Source: Rhodospirillaceae bacterium
Lineage (GTDB): Bacteria; Pseudomonadota; Alphaproteobacteria; TMED109; TMED131
Reading direction: 5' to 3'
Assembly: GCA_902547175.1 (NCBI GenBank)
Contig: CACCMS010000007.1
Coordinates: 1 to 39,170 of the forward strand
DNA length: 39,170 bases
Position 1 is the stretch's first letter; every line of letters starts with the position of its first letter. The notes below the pieces were generated by a model, which ran no database searches, was not told the origin of the DNA, and saw only the letters and a program-made list of their open reading frames with translations. Of the stretch, positions 1-8,314 are shown in pieces. A program made the translations under genes and the position numbers.

Positions 1-233
1 GTTCTGAAATTCAACAAAGAATTACAGAGTTAACAATGAATGCTGTAGGGTATTATGGTATTTCTAATGACCTAGCAAATAATAATGCAGATAGAAGCAA
101 TAGCAATCAATTTAGACCAGACTATTCTCAAAATACAGCAGCTAACTATTTAAATATGAGAAAAACTACCATTTATGGTGGTTCTAACGAGATACAAAAA
201 AATATACTTTCAAAAATGGTTTTAGGTTTATAA
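1..233 (+). CDS. Acyl-CoA dehydrogenase, C-terminal fragment (5' end outside window)
   Basis: The reading frame is open from the window edge (codon phase begins at base 3) to a stop at 231-233, so this is the last 76 or so residues of a longer gene. The tail TIYGGSNEIQKNILSKMVLG matches the flavin/substrate-binding C-terminal helix signature of acyl-CoA dehydrogenases (usual form TIYGGTNEIQRNIIAKRVLG). These FAD enzymes oxidise acyl-CoA thioesters to enoyl-CoA and pass electrons to ETF. The next gene starts on the base after this stop codon and is also an acyl-CoA dehydrogenase, so the two are probably co-translated and may form a heteromeric enzyme. Such pairs occur in steroid and branched-chain acid catabolism. 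The substrate cannot be read from this fragment. Confidence 0.88.
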   Translation, partial: SEIQQRITELTMNAVGYYGISNDLANNNADRSNSNQFRPDYSQNTAANYLNMRKTTIYGGSNEIQKNILSKMVLGL

Positions 234-1364
234 ATGAATCTTTCACTAAATGAAGAACAATTATTGATAAAGAATTCTGCTGAAAAATTTTTTCTAGATA
301 ATCTCTCATTTGAGCAAAGAAATAAAATCCTAACATCGGATGGTAAATTATTTGAAGATCTTATACTTAAATCTAAAGAGTTAGGTTGGTATGGTTTACC
401 TTTTGATCAAAAGTTTGGTGGTTTAGGTGGTAACATTACTGATGTTATGACTTTAATTGAAATCTTTGGTGCATCGCTACATATTGATCCATATATTTTT
501 TCACTATTATTGCCCGGTAAAATAATAGAACATTTTTTTGATGAAGATAAAAAAAGTCACTATCTAGATAAAATAATTAATGACAACATTAAATTGGCCT
601 ATTGTTTTGCGGAACCAAATATAAGGTTTGATATTCATAAACTTAATTGTAAGGTTTATTTAGAAGAAAATAAATACTTTCTCAAAGGAAAAAAAATGTT
701 AGTGTTAGCTGCAGATCAAGCTAATTCAATTATAGTGCCAGCAATTGATAAAAATAAAAATGTTTATCTAGTTAAAATTGATAATACGAGCAAAAATTTT
801 CTCTCTAATAAATATAAAATAATTGATGATAGTGATGCAGTTGACTATGAGTTTGATGGTTTTGAGTTTAATGAAAATGATATTTTAGTTAAGCTTAATT
901 ACGACGAGTATAAAAAAAAGATTAGCATTATTTTTGATTACTTAACTTTAGCTGTATGTTCAGAAGCACTTGGTGTTATAGAAAAAATGTATAAACTAAC
1001 TTTAGAATATGTAAAAACAAGAGAACAGTTTGGGAAACGAATTGGAGATTTTCAGGTTATACAACACAGAATGGTAGAAATGTATATAATAAAAGAGGAG
1101 ATGAGATCTTTAAATTGCAGTGCACAAGTGTCTTTCTCTAATAATGACCCCAAAGAAAGAATAAAAAGTATTTCATTGAATAAGATTTTCTTAGATACCA
1201 AAGCAAAAGAAGCTGCACAGGATTGTATTCAATTACATGGAGGTATGGGTGTTGCAAATGAAATGTCTATAGGCCATTTTTTCAAAAAACTTACTTTTCT
1301 TTCAATGTTATTTGGAGACTCTGACTATCATTATAAAAGATACGAACTCGCAGATAAAATTTAA
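234..1364 (+). CDS. Acyl-CoA dehydrogenase family protein
   Basis: This 376-residue protein is a full-length acyl-CoA dehydrogenase, predicted to be a cytoplasmic FAD flavoprotein of fatty or organic acid oxidation. The N-terminal helical domain contains LGWYGLPFDQKFGGLGG near residues 50-65. The C-terminal domain carries YVKTREQFGKRIGDFQVIQH, the family signature, and QLHGGMGVANEMSIGHFFK, the FAD-binding region. The expected catalytic glutamate is not obvious at the usual TIYGG position because this protein ends in the shorter HFFKKLTFLSMLFGDSDYHY form, typical of the second subunit in paired ACADs. It begins on the base after the stop of the upstream ACAD gene, which supports co-translation and a heteromeric partner role. 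The pairing is inference. Confidence 0.9.
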   Translation: MNLSLNEEQLLIKNSAEKFFLDNLSFEQRNKILTSDGKLFEDLILKSKELGWYGLPFDQKFGGLGGNITDVMTLIEIFGASLHIDPYIFSLLLPGKIIEHFFDEDKKSHYLDKIINDNIKLAYCFAEPNIRFDIHKLNCKVYLEENKYFLKGKKMLVLAADQANSIIVPAIDKNKNVYLVKIDNTSKNFLSNKYKIIDDSDAVDYEFDGFEFNENDILVKLNYDEYKKKISIIFDYLTLAVCSEALGVIEKMYKLTLEYVKTREQFGKRIGDFQVIQHRMVEMYIIKEEMRSLNCSAQVSFSNNDPKERIKSISLNKIFLDTKAKEAAQDCIQLHGGMGVANEMSIGHFFKKLTFLSMLFGDSDYHYKRYELADKI

Positions 1365-1365
1365 T

Positions 1366-1623
1366 ATGGGTTTTTTTTTTAGTGATATAAAAAAAATTTT
1401 CTTATTATTACTATTTCTTCTAATTCTATTTATTGGCTTATTCTTTTTTACGTTTTTAGCAATGATAATATTGCCTATGATCATAATTATATTTTTTATA
1501 AAAAAATATTTATATAATAAATCAACAACAAGTTTTGAAAGAAATAGTTATGATGATATGAAAAATGTTAACCCTACTTTTATTGATGCAGAGTATAAAA
1601 AAGATGAGGAAAAAGAACTATAA
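1366..1623 (+). CDS. Small hypothetical membrane protein
   Basis: I do not recognise this 85-residue protein. The ATG at 1366 lies one base after the acyl-CoA dehydrogenase stop. An upstream in-frame start at 1312 would overlap that gene by 53 bases, so I prefer 1366. The first half (about residues 10-50) is almost entirely Leu, Ile and Phe and should form two closely spaced membrane segments. It is followed by a positively charged stretch (KKYLYNK) and an acidic/lysine-rich tail ending KKDEEKEL, likely cytoplasmic. Position suggests translational coupling with the dehydrogenase pair, but no functional link can be shown. Confidence 0.55.
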   Translation: MGFFFSDIKKIFLLLLFLLILFIGLFFFTFLAMIILPMIIIIFFIKKYLYNKSTTSFERNSYDDMKNVNPTFIDAEYKKDEEKEL

Positions 1624-1653
1624 GTTAGGGTATAGGTGATAAAATTTAATGAT

Positions 1654-2202
1654 TTATCTCCACTTTATGGAACAGCCCATACTGCTAAATTGCTTAGTTA
1701 CTATAGAATTTTCTTTAATCATTTTATCGTAAGCATTTATTATAGATTTTTCTCTCTCTAAAAAATTAGCTTTAAATTTCACATTATCTAATCTGCCACG
1801 ATAGAATAATTTACTTCTGTTATCAAAACAGAAAAAGTCAGGTGTGCAAACTGCTCCGTAGCTCTTTGCCACTTCCTGCTTGTAATCAAATAAGTAAGGA
1901 AAGGAAAAATTATTATTATTTGAAAATTTTACCATATTCTCAAAAGAATCTTCAGGATATGCTTTATAATCATTAGGCATTACAGCAGCAACCCCTATGT
2001 CTTGCTTGAGAAGAACATTAAAGTCATCTACTAATCTAGTAATTATATCTTTTACATAAGGACAATGGTTGCATATAAAGGCTATTACAAATCCATTTCT
2101 TTTTTTGATGTCATTAAGCGTATAAATTTGATTATCAACGTTCTTTAATTCAAAATCTTTGGCATGTACGCCAATATCAACTTTTTTACTATTTAACAAC
2201 AT
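1654..2202 (-). CDS. Thioredoxin-fold redoxin (AhpC/TSA-like) family protein
   Basis: This 182-residue protein has a thioredoxin/peroxiredoxin-like fold with no signal peptide, so it is probably cytoplasmic. The motif FICNHCPYVK near residues 42-51 follows the first beta strand and gives a CxxC pair in the position of the redox centre. SYGAVCTPDFFCFD around 115-128 contains the cis-proline loop typical of thioredoxin folds. The ending MGCSIKWR is characteristic of a widespread group of redoxin-domain proteins of about 180-200 residues annotated only as thioredoxin family. The exact partner is unknown; disulfide reductase or thiol peroxidase activity is plausible. It is a lone minus-strand gene between two plus-strand operons, sharing its 5' intergenic region (2203-2259) with the ABC operon. 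Confidence 0.82.
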   Translation of the reverse strand: MLLNSKKVDIGVHAKDFELKNVDNQIYTLNDIKKRNGFVIAFICNHCPYVKDIITRLVDDFNVLLKQDIGVAAVMPNDYKAYPEDSFENMVKFSNNNNFSFPYLFDYKQEVAKSYGAVCTPDFFCFDNRSKLFYRGRLDNVKFKANFLEREKSIINAYDKMIKENSIVTKQFSSMGCSIKWR

Positions 2203-2259
2203 TAAATAAATATTTTTTATACTTGAAATATATTAGAATTATATATATTTTTTTTATTT

Positions 2260-3177
2260 ATGACAGCTTTAGTTGAAGTAAATAATATCTCAAAGTCATT
2301 TGAGTCTTTTTTAGCCGTTGATGACATTAACTTTTCTTTAAAAAAAGGAGAAGTATTAGGATTCCTAGGACCTAATGGAGCTGGTAAAACCACTACAATG
2401 AGAATACTAACTGGTTTTTTAAAGCCAACTTCAGGCAATATAAAAATTAATGGTTTGGATTTATTCAAAAACCTAAAAAAAACTAGAGAATTTATAGGTT
2501 ATGTACCTGAAGGATCTCCTTTGTATAATGAAATGACAACTATAGACTTTTTAAGTTTTATTTGCGAAATAAGAAATATAGATAAAAGTCAGAATTTAGG
2601 AAAAATAATAAAATTATTAAATTTGGATGAAGTATTGCTTCAAAAAATTGATACCCTTTCTAAGGGCTTTAAAAGAAGAGTTGGTTTAGCACAAGCACTA
2701 GTTCATGATCCAAAAATATTGATATTAGATGAACCTACTGATGGTTTAGACCCAAATCAAAAACATGAGGTTAGAAAATTAATAAAAAAATTAGGAAAAG
2801 AGAAGTCTATAATTATATCTACTCACATTTTAGAAGAGGTTAAAGCTATTTGTAACAGAACTATGATTTTATCTAATGGTAAGCTTCTAATAGATGATAC
2901 TCCCACTAATGTTTTAAAAAAATCTAGAAGCTATAATAACTTATTAGTGTCAGTATTTGATAAGTCAGCTAATGAGCTTAAAAAAGAGCTACAAGCTCTA
3001 AATAGTTTCAAATATATAGATATTGATAATAACTTATGCTCTATAAAATTAAAAAGCACCTCAGATGCATCTTTCCTATCTAATTATTTGCTAAAGAAGA
3101 AGTATGTTATTAAACACTATTCTATTAATAAAGGACAATTAGATGAAGTATTTAGGCAACTAACTAATACTGTATAA
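2260..3177 (+). CDS. ABC transporter ATP-binding protein (GldA-like)
   Basis: This 305-residue protein is the ATPase of an ABC-2 type exporter. Walker A is GPNGAGKTT (37-45), the signature is LSKGF (133-137), Walker B is ILILDE (153-158) and the H-loop His is at 189 in STHI. The Q-loop position reads YVPEGSPLY, with Glu instead of Gln, as I recall for GldA-type ATPases. A C-terminal extension of about 90 residues follows the nucleotide-binding domain, as in the NatA/CcmA-like group. It starts a tight operon with a GldF-type permease, a GldG-type protein and a DUF4340 protein. No convincing Shine-Dalgarno is seen before the ATG. The transported substrate is unknown. Confidence 0.93.
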   Translation: MTALVEVNNISKSFESFLAVDDINFSLKKGEVLGFLGPNGAGKTTTMRILTGFLKPTSGNIKINGLDLFKNLKKTREFIGYVPEGSPLYNEMTTIDFLSFICEIRNIDKSQNLGKIIKLLNLDEVLLQKIDTLSKGFKRRVGLAQALVHDPKILILDEPTDGLDPNQKHEVRKLIKKLGKEKSIIISTHILEEVKAICNRTMILSNGKLLIDDTPTNVLKKSRSYNNLLVSVFDKSANELKKELQALNSFKYIDIDNNLCSIKLKSTSDASFLSNYLLKKKYVIKHYSINKGQLDEVFRQLTNTV

Positions 3178-3182
3178 ATAAA

Positions 3183-3914
3183 ATGAGACAATTTTTATCA
3201 ATAACAAAAAGAGAATTAATTAGTTATTTTGCTACACCTGTAGCTTATGTTTTTATTACTATTTTTTTACTACTATCTGGATTATTCACTTTTTATTTAG
3301 GAAATTTTTTTGAAATAGGTCAAGCCTCATTGGGAAGTTTCTTTGAATGGCATCCTTGGCTATACTTGTTTTTGGTGCCTGCAATTACTATGAGATTATG
3401 GTCTGAAGAAAAAAAGTCAGGTACTATAGAGTTGTTAACTACATTACCAGTAAGCACGCTGAATATAGTTTTAGGAAAGTTTATGGCTGCTTGGTTATTT
3501 ACGCTTTTAGCTCTAATTCTTACATTTCCGATTTGGATTACTGTAAATTATTTAGGAAACCCGGATAATGGAGTAATTATGGCTAGCTATATTGGAAGCC
3601 TTCTTATGTCTGGTGGTTATTTATCAATAGGAATTTTTATTTCATCACTAACTAAAAATCAAGTTATAGCTTTTATTGTTTCTGTTACAGTATGTTTTTT
3701 ATTTACAGTTAGTGGGTTACCAATAGTACTAGACTTTTTTTCTAATTGGGCAGGGGAAGCTATTACAGATGTTATTGCCTCTTTTAGTTTTTTAGCAAAT
3801 TATTCTGATATTTCTAGAGGTATTATTGATTTTAGAACCTTAGTTTATTTTTTATCCTTAATAGTTTTATTTTTATATTTAAATGTAATAACTTTAGATA
3901 ACTCTAGGAATTAA
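3183..3914 (+). CDS. ABC-2 type permease (GldF-like)
   Basis: This 243-residue inner-membrane protein has six predicted membrane segments, starting around residues 15-40 and ending near 220-240. The early RELISYFATPVAYVF and the loop PAITMRLWSEEKKSGTIELL match ABC-2 permeases of the GldF/NosY type, where the E-x(3)-GT-x-E-L-L motif contacts the ATPase. It begins 5 bases after the ATPase gene and ends 2 bases before the GldG-like gene, so the three are certainly one transcription unit. In Bacteroidetes GldAFG is needed for gliding. Here, with no other gliding genes in view, an export or envelope role is more likely (inference). Confidence 0.92.
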   Translation: MRQFLSITKRELISYFATPVAYVFITIFLLLSGLFTFYLGNFFEIGQASLGSFFEWHPWLYLFLVPAITMRLWSEEKKSGTIELLTTLPVSTLNIVLGKFMAAWLFTLLALILTFPIWITVNYLGNPDNGVIMASYIGSLLMSGGYLSIGIFISSLTKNQVIAFIVSVTVCFLFTVSGLPIVLDFFSNWAGEAITDVIASFSFLANYSDISRGIIDFRTLVYFLSLIVLFLYLNVITLDNSRN

Positions 3915-3916
3915 TA

Positions 3917-5836
3917 ATGAATATCAATGATTATAGAAAAAAGATTTATAATAATAAAATCTTACAATATTTTTTCGTAACATTCCTTTTTTTATCTTTT
4001 AACATCATTATATTTAAGATCTTGGTTAATAAGAAAATAGACCTAACAACTGATAAATTATATACAGTTTCTGAAAACACTAAAAGCATTATAAAAAATC
4101 TAAGTGAACCAATTAATATTAAATTATTTTTTTCTAACTCTTTAAGTAAAGAACTATCTCAGATTAGAGATTATGAAAAGCGAGTTCGTGAATTATTAAT
4201 GAGTTATAAAAAAATTTCAAATAAAAATATTACAATAGAAATTATAGATCCGAGGCCTTTTACTGATCAAGAAGATTTAGCTAACGTCTATGGAATTCAA
4301 GGATTACAATTGAATGAAGAAGGAGAAAGGTTTTATTTTGGGGCAGTATTTAGTAATTCTGTAGATGATACTACAGTTATACCTTTTTTTGAATTAGATA
4401 GGGAGCAATTTCTAGAATATGATTTAACTAAAACAATTTATAATCTAGCTAATACCTCAAAGCCTAATATTGGATTAATTTCTGGATTACCTTTAGTAGG
4501 AAGAGTTAATAATAGTCAAGGTAATGCACAATATGAAAGACCTTTTTTTATATATCAGACTTTAAGTGAATTTTTTAATGTTATAGATTTATCACTTGAA
4601 GTTTCAGAGATACCTCAAAATGTTGATCAACTGTTAATTGTTCATCCTAAAAATTTATCAGATGTAACTTTATATGCTATTGATCAATTTGTTATGACTG
4701 GAAAAGGAGTTACTATTTTTACTGACCCTTTTTCTGAGTTTGATAATAATTTATCTAAACCTGAGTCAGAAAAAGATTTTTCTAATTCAAATTTGAGTAG
4801 GCTTTTTACAAGTTGGGGGTTTGATATGAAACCAGGTATGGTTATTGGAGATGTTGTAAATGGAAGAAAAGTAAGTTTAGGCCCATCGAATGACCAGAAA
4901 ATAGTAACTTATGTATTGTGGTTAGCTATTCAACAAAACTTATTATCAAATACAGATATTATCACTTCAAACTTAGACTATATATTTTTAAAATCAGCAG
5001 GATCTATAGAAAATTTAAATACTAATAGTAGTTTAGTAATAGAACCCTTAATAAGAACTTCAAAAGAATCTATGTTGATTGAAAGGTATAAGATGCAATT
5101 TAGAGCTGATCCAGAGCAGTTACTAAAAGATTTTGAATCAAAAGATAAAAGCTATATCATTGGTGCAAGGATAAAAGGAGAGTTAGACTCAGCTTTTACG
5201 ATGGAAGATATTAAAAAAATTGAATTAGATACAAAGCAACATATAAATAATATAAAAGATGCTAATATTATATTATTTGCGGATACAGATTTACTTTCTG
5301 ATAATACTTGGATATCTGAACAGGATTTGTTTGGAAGAAACTCTATTACGCCAATTGCAGATAATGGAAGAATGGTTGTTAACTCTATTGAATCAATGTC
5401 TGGTGGTAGAAATTTAATTGGTTTAAGAGGAAGAGGAAGTTCTAATAGACCTTTTTTAGTTATTGAGGATTTACAAAAAAAAGCTGAGTTAAGTTTTAGA
5501 GAAAAACAAATATCCTTACAGAATGAACTTCAAGGTACTGAAGATAAATTAAAGGAAATTCAAAGTAATCAATTAGGCTCCTCTGAAAGCAAGACTTCAG
5601 AACAAAATAAAGCTATTGAAGAATTTCAGAGAAAAATACTCTCAATTAGAAAACAATTAAGAGATGTACAAAGACAATTAAATGCAGATATAGAAAGATT
5701 AGAAAATAATATTAAAATTCTAAATATTTGGACTATGCCACTAATTGTCATAATTCTATATTTCCTTATTAAAGTGATTACTGAAAAGAGAAGAAAAGAG
5801 TTTTACAGAAAGATTGGCAGATTAGAGAATAAATGA
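3917..5836 (+). CDS. GldG-type ABC-associated protein (GldG/DUF4350-like)
   Basis: This 639-residue protein has one N-terminal membrane segment (about 15-37), a large extracytoplasmic region and a second membrane segment near 603-622 followed by a basic tail (EKRRKEFYRK). KKIDLTTDKLYTVSENT soon after the first membrane helix is the classic start of the GldG family, which carries an ABC_transp_aux domain. The stretch from about 515 to 600 is a charged Gln/Glu/Lys-rich coiled coil. GldG proteins lack enzymatic motifs and are thought to form the periplasmic part of the GldAF exporter. The stop overlaps the next start in an ATGA (5833-5836), indicating translational coupling to the DUF4340 gene. 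Confidence 0.9.
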   Translation: MNINDYRKKIYNNKILQYFFVTFLFLSFNIIIFKILVNKKIDLTTDKLYTVSENTKSIIKNLSEPINIKLFFSNSLSKELSQIRDYEKRVRELLMSYKKISNKNITIEIIDPRPFTDQEDLANVYGIQGLQLNEEGERFYFGAVFSNSVDDTTVIPFFELDREQFLEYDLTKTIYNLANTSKPNIGLISGLPLVGRVNNSQGNAQYERPFFIYQTLSEFFNVIDLSLEVSEIPQNVDQLLIVHPKNLSDVTLYAIDQFVMTGKGVTIFTDPFSEFDNNLSKPESEKDFSNSNLSRLFTSWGFDMKPGMVIGDVVNGRKVSLGPSNDQKIVTYVLWLAIQQNLLSNTDIITSNLDYIFLKSAGSIENLNTNSSLVIEPLIRTSKESMLIERYKMQFRADPEQLLKDFESKDKSYIIGARIKGELDSAFTMEDIKKIELDTKQHINNIKDANIILFADTDLLSDNTWISEQDLFGRNSITPIADNGRMVVNSIESMSGGRNLIGLRGRGSSNRPFLVIEDLQKKAELSFREKQISLQNELQGTEDKLKEIQSNQLGSSESKTSEQNKAIEEFQRKILSIRKQLRDVQRQLNADIERLENNIKILNIWTMPLIVIILYFLIKVITEKRRKEFYRKIGRLENK

Positions 5837-6906
5837 ATTTAAAAAAGCTTTTTTTAATATTATCAAGTTTAATAATAATTGTTGGGTTATTAATAACATT
5901 ATTAAGTAAGGAATATACTGCTGATAATGAATATGCTAAGTTTTTTACTGATATTGAAAGTAAAATTGATTCAGTTAAAAAGATAGAAATAGAAACTACA
6001 GAAAATGCGGTATATTTATTTAATAAAAATGGTAAATGGGAAATCCCTGGCTATGAAAACTACCCTGCGTCAGAGGAGAAGGTTAAAAAATTTTTGATAT
6101 CTGTTGTTCAGTTAAAAGGAGTAGATAAGAAAACTAAGAATCCAGCTTTGCATGAGAAATTAGGTTTGGCATTTCCTTTAAAACAAGAAAGTATAAGAAT
6201 CAGGTTATTAGATGATGAAAAAAATCTTATTAGCGATTTTATCATTGGTAATACCTCTACTCATAACGAACAATTTAGTTACATCAGAGAGTTTGATGAA
6301 GAACAAACATGGCTTTTTAAAAATGAATTTGACTTTAAAACAACTGACATAGATTGGACAGAGGATAGTATATTAAAGATAGCGCGATGGCGTATTAAGT
6401 CAGTTAAGATAGAAGGAAGTACTAAAAAGAGTGAGAATATTTATATATATAAAGACAAGTATTCAGATCAATCTTTTAAGTTAGACAATATTCCAGATGG
6501 TTTTTTATTAGATTCTAACTTTAACTTGAGCAATTTCGCATCAATGCTCGAAAGCATTAAAAAGCTTGATATTAAAAGTAGTATTTTAAATGATAAAGAT
6601 AATGCTTTAAGACAAGTATATTTTGAAACATTTGATGGCTTAATTATTAAAATTAAATCTTTTAAATCTGGCGATGATATATATTATCATTTTGATGTTG
6701 ATAGTGATATTAAAGTAAGAAAAGAGTTAGATGAGAATGAACCTAATATTGTAGGACTTCCTAAAATGATGACATTTGAAGAAATTGAAGAAGAAAAGAC
6801 TAAATACAACTATTTAAAAAACTGGTACTTTAAACTGTATAAAGATTTTAATACAGGAACAAACTTTACTCTACAAGACCTAATAGTAGAAAAAAATAGT
6901 AATTAA
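5833..6906 (+). CDS. DUF4340 domain-containing protein
   Basis: This 357-residue protein has a single N-terminal membrane anchor (residues 5-25) and then a long extracytoplasmic region. The segment NAVYLFNKNGKWEIPGYENY, followed by PASEEKVKKFLISVVQLKG, is the typical repeat unit of DUF4340 proteins, which regularly follow GldG-like genes in Proteobacteria. A second related unit seems to lie in the C-terminal half. It shares four bases with the upstream gene (ATGA), so it is the last member of the exporter operon. Its 3' end overlaps the convergent apt gene by four bases. The biochemical function of DUF4340 is not known; a periplasmic partner of the exporter is the best inference. Confidence 0.88.
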   Translation: MNLKKLFLILSSLIIIVGLLITLLSKEYTADNEYAKFFTDIESKIDSVKKIEIETTENAVYLFNKNGKWEIPGYENYPASEEKVKKFLISVVQLKGVDKKTKNPALHEKLGLAFPLKQESIRIRLLDDEKNLISDFIIGNTSTHNEQFSYIREFDEEQTWLFKNEFDFKTTDIDWTEDSILKIARWRIKSVKIEGSTKKSENIYIYKDKYSDQSFKLDNIPDGFLLDSNFNLSNFASMLESIKKLDIKSSILNDKDNALRQVYFETFDGLIIKIKSFKSGDDIYYHFDVDSDIKVRKELDENEPNIVGLPKMMTFEEIEEEKTKYNYLKNWYFKLYKDFNTGTNFTLQDLIVEKNSN

Positions 6907-7421
6907 AAGTTAATTAGGGAATAATGTTTTTTGTTTAGTGATACGATTTTTTCATGACCTTTTAGTGCCTTAATTTCTATTAAAAACTGACATTCTATAA
7001 TATTTACTTTATACGTCTCTAACATTTTTAAACTTGCACTAATAGTACCTCCAGTTGCTAAAACATCATCGATAAGAACCACGTTATTATTTGCTTCTAA
7101 GGCATCTATATGCATTTCTAGAGTATCTTTTCCATACTCTAAATCATAGGTTTCAGAAATTACTTTGTAAGGTAACTTGCCTTTTTTTCTAATAGGAACA
7201 AATCCACAGTTTAAAGATTGCGCTAAAGCAGCACCTAAAATAAACCCTCTAGACTCTATTCCAATAATATAGTCTATCTTTTTTTCAATTATTCTCTTTT
7301 TAAATTCTTCTATTGTATAGTTATACGCGTCCTTATTTTTTAGCAAAGGAGTTATATCTTTAAAAATTATTCCTTTTTTAGGAAAATCTGGTATATCTCT
7401 TATATAATTATTAAGGTTCAT
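6903..7421 (-). CDS. apt: Adenine phosphoribosyltransferase
   Basis: This 172-residue protein converts adenine and PRPP to AMP and pyrophosphate in cytoplasmic purine salvage. It begins NLNNYIRDIPDFPKKGIIFK, the usual N-terminus of bacterial Apt, and contains ESRGFILGAALAQ, VPIRKKGKLP and SETYDLEYGKD. The PRPP-binding loop VVLIDDVLATGGT lies near residues 113-125. Length fits the family (about 170-180). The start is well supported by alignment with other Apt proteins from memory. Its ATG (bases 7419-7421 on the complement) directly abuts the GTG of the divergent L,D-transpeptidase gene, so the two promoters must lie inside each other's coding regions. Confidence 0.95.
   Translation of the reverse strand: MNLNNYIRDIPDFPKKGIIFKDITPLLKNKDAYNYTIEEFKKRIIEKKIDYIIGIESRGFILGAALAQSLNCGFVPIRKKGKLPYKVISETYDLEYGKDTLEMHIDALEANNNVVLIDDVLATGGTISASLKMLETYKVNIIECQFLIEIKALKGHEKIVSLNKKHYSLINF
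7403..7408 (+). promoter_or_regulatory. Candidate -10 element for the L,D-transpeptidase gene
   Basis: A perfect TATAAT lies 13 bases upstream of the GTG start at 7422, inside the 5' coding region of the divergent apt gene. No good -35 is seen 16-18 bases upstream. If used, transcription would start only a few bases before the GTG, giving an almost leaderless mRNA. In DNA this AT-rich a chance match is easy, so this is a weak call. Confidence 0.3.
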
Positions 7422-8312
7422 GTGAAAAAATATTTATTAATACTATTTATTTTCTTATATTACAACAAATTATTTTCAAATCAATTAGAGGATTTAATTG
7501 GTAACTTATCTTTATATACAATTAATGAAAACGAAACATTAATAGATATATCTAGAAGATATAATTTAGCTTTTCCAGAAGTATTGTTAAATAATCCTAC
7601 AATTGATGATCCTTGGATTTTGGAGCCTGGTAAAGTTATTAGTTTACCAACTAGACACATTTTACCTAGAGGAAAAAGAGAAGGGATAATAATCAATAAA
7701 GGAGATCTTAGAGCTTATTATTTTAAAGATGAAAATACAGTATTTTCTTTTCCTATTGGGATTGGCAGGGCTAATTGGGATACGCCTTTAGGAAGTGCAG
7801 TAATTGTAGGAAAAAAGAAAAACCCTTATTGGACTGTTCCTGAGTCTATTTTAGAAGAAGAACCACATTGGCCAAAAGTCGTTAAGCCTGGTCCAGATAA
7901 CCCGTTAGGTTCTAGAGCAATTTATTTGTCTATGCCAGGTTACTTAATGCATGGAACAAATAAACCATGGGGCGTTGGTATGAGAGTTAGTCATGGTTGT
8001 ATAAGAATGTTTCCTGAAGGTATTGAGAAGCTATATGACTTGGTTAAAGAAGGAGATAAAGTAGAAATAGTAGAACAGAATGTGAAGGCAGGTTGGCAAG
8101 GTGGTGTACTGTTTTTAGAAGTTCATACAATGCACGAGTATGGTCTAGAAGATGAAGAAGAGAAAAAACCTAATATTAGGTTGCTACCAGAAGCTGCAAA
8201 AATAATACAAGCTGCAGCAGGAGTTCACATTGCAAAAATAGATTGGGTAAAAGTTACTGAAATAGTAAGAACTGCTTCAGGAACCCCAAAAGCAGTTCTC
8301 AGTATTTATTAG
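7422..8312 (+). CDS. L,D-transpeptidase with LysM domain (ErfK/YbiS/YcfS type)
   Basis: This 296-residue periplasmic enzyme has a signal peptide (1-20), a LysM peptidoglycan-binding domain (about 31-77, LYTINENETLIDISRRYNLA) and a YkuD catalytic domain (about 87-218). The catalytic motif is complete: H177 in MHGTN and S190-H-G-C193-I-R in RVSHGCIRM. The order LysM then YkuD, and a C-terminal extension beginning VKAGWQGGVLFLEVH, resemble E. coli ErfK/YbiS/YcfS, which link the C-terminal lysine of Braun lipoprotein to peptidoglycan, rather than the 3-3 cross-linking enzymes. Translation starts at GTG, directly abutting the apt start. The convergent next gene, 2 bases away, encodes a Lpp/OprI-like lipoprotein ending in Arg-Lys, a plausible substrate. 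Confidence 0.93.
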   Translation: MKKYLLILFIFLYYNKLFSNQLEDLIGNLSLYTINENETLIDISRRYNLAFPEVLLNNPTIDDPWILEPGKVISLPTRHILPRGKREGIIINKGDLRAYYFKDENTVFSFPIGIGRANWDTPLGSAVIVGKKKNPYWTVPESILEEEPHWPKVVKPGPDNPLGSRAIYLSMPGYLMHGTNKPWGVGMRVSHGCIRMFPEGIEKLYDLVKEGDKVEIVEQNVKAGWQGGVLFLEVHTMHEYGLEDEEEKKPNIRLLPEAAKIIQAAAGVHIAKIDWVKVTEIVRTASGTPKAVLSIY

Positions 8313-8314
8313 TC

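Noticed and set aside
2217..2468. Minus-strand open frame over the start of the ABC ATPase gene
   Set aside because: It overlaps the Walker A coding region and has no ribosome site or recognisable protein features.
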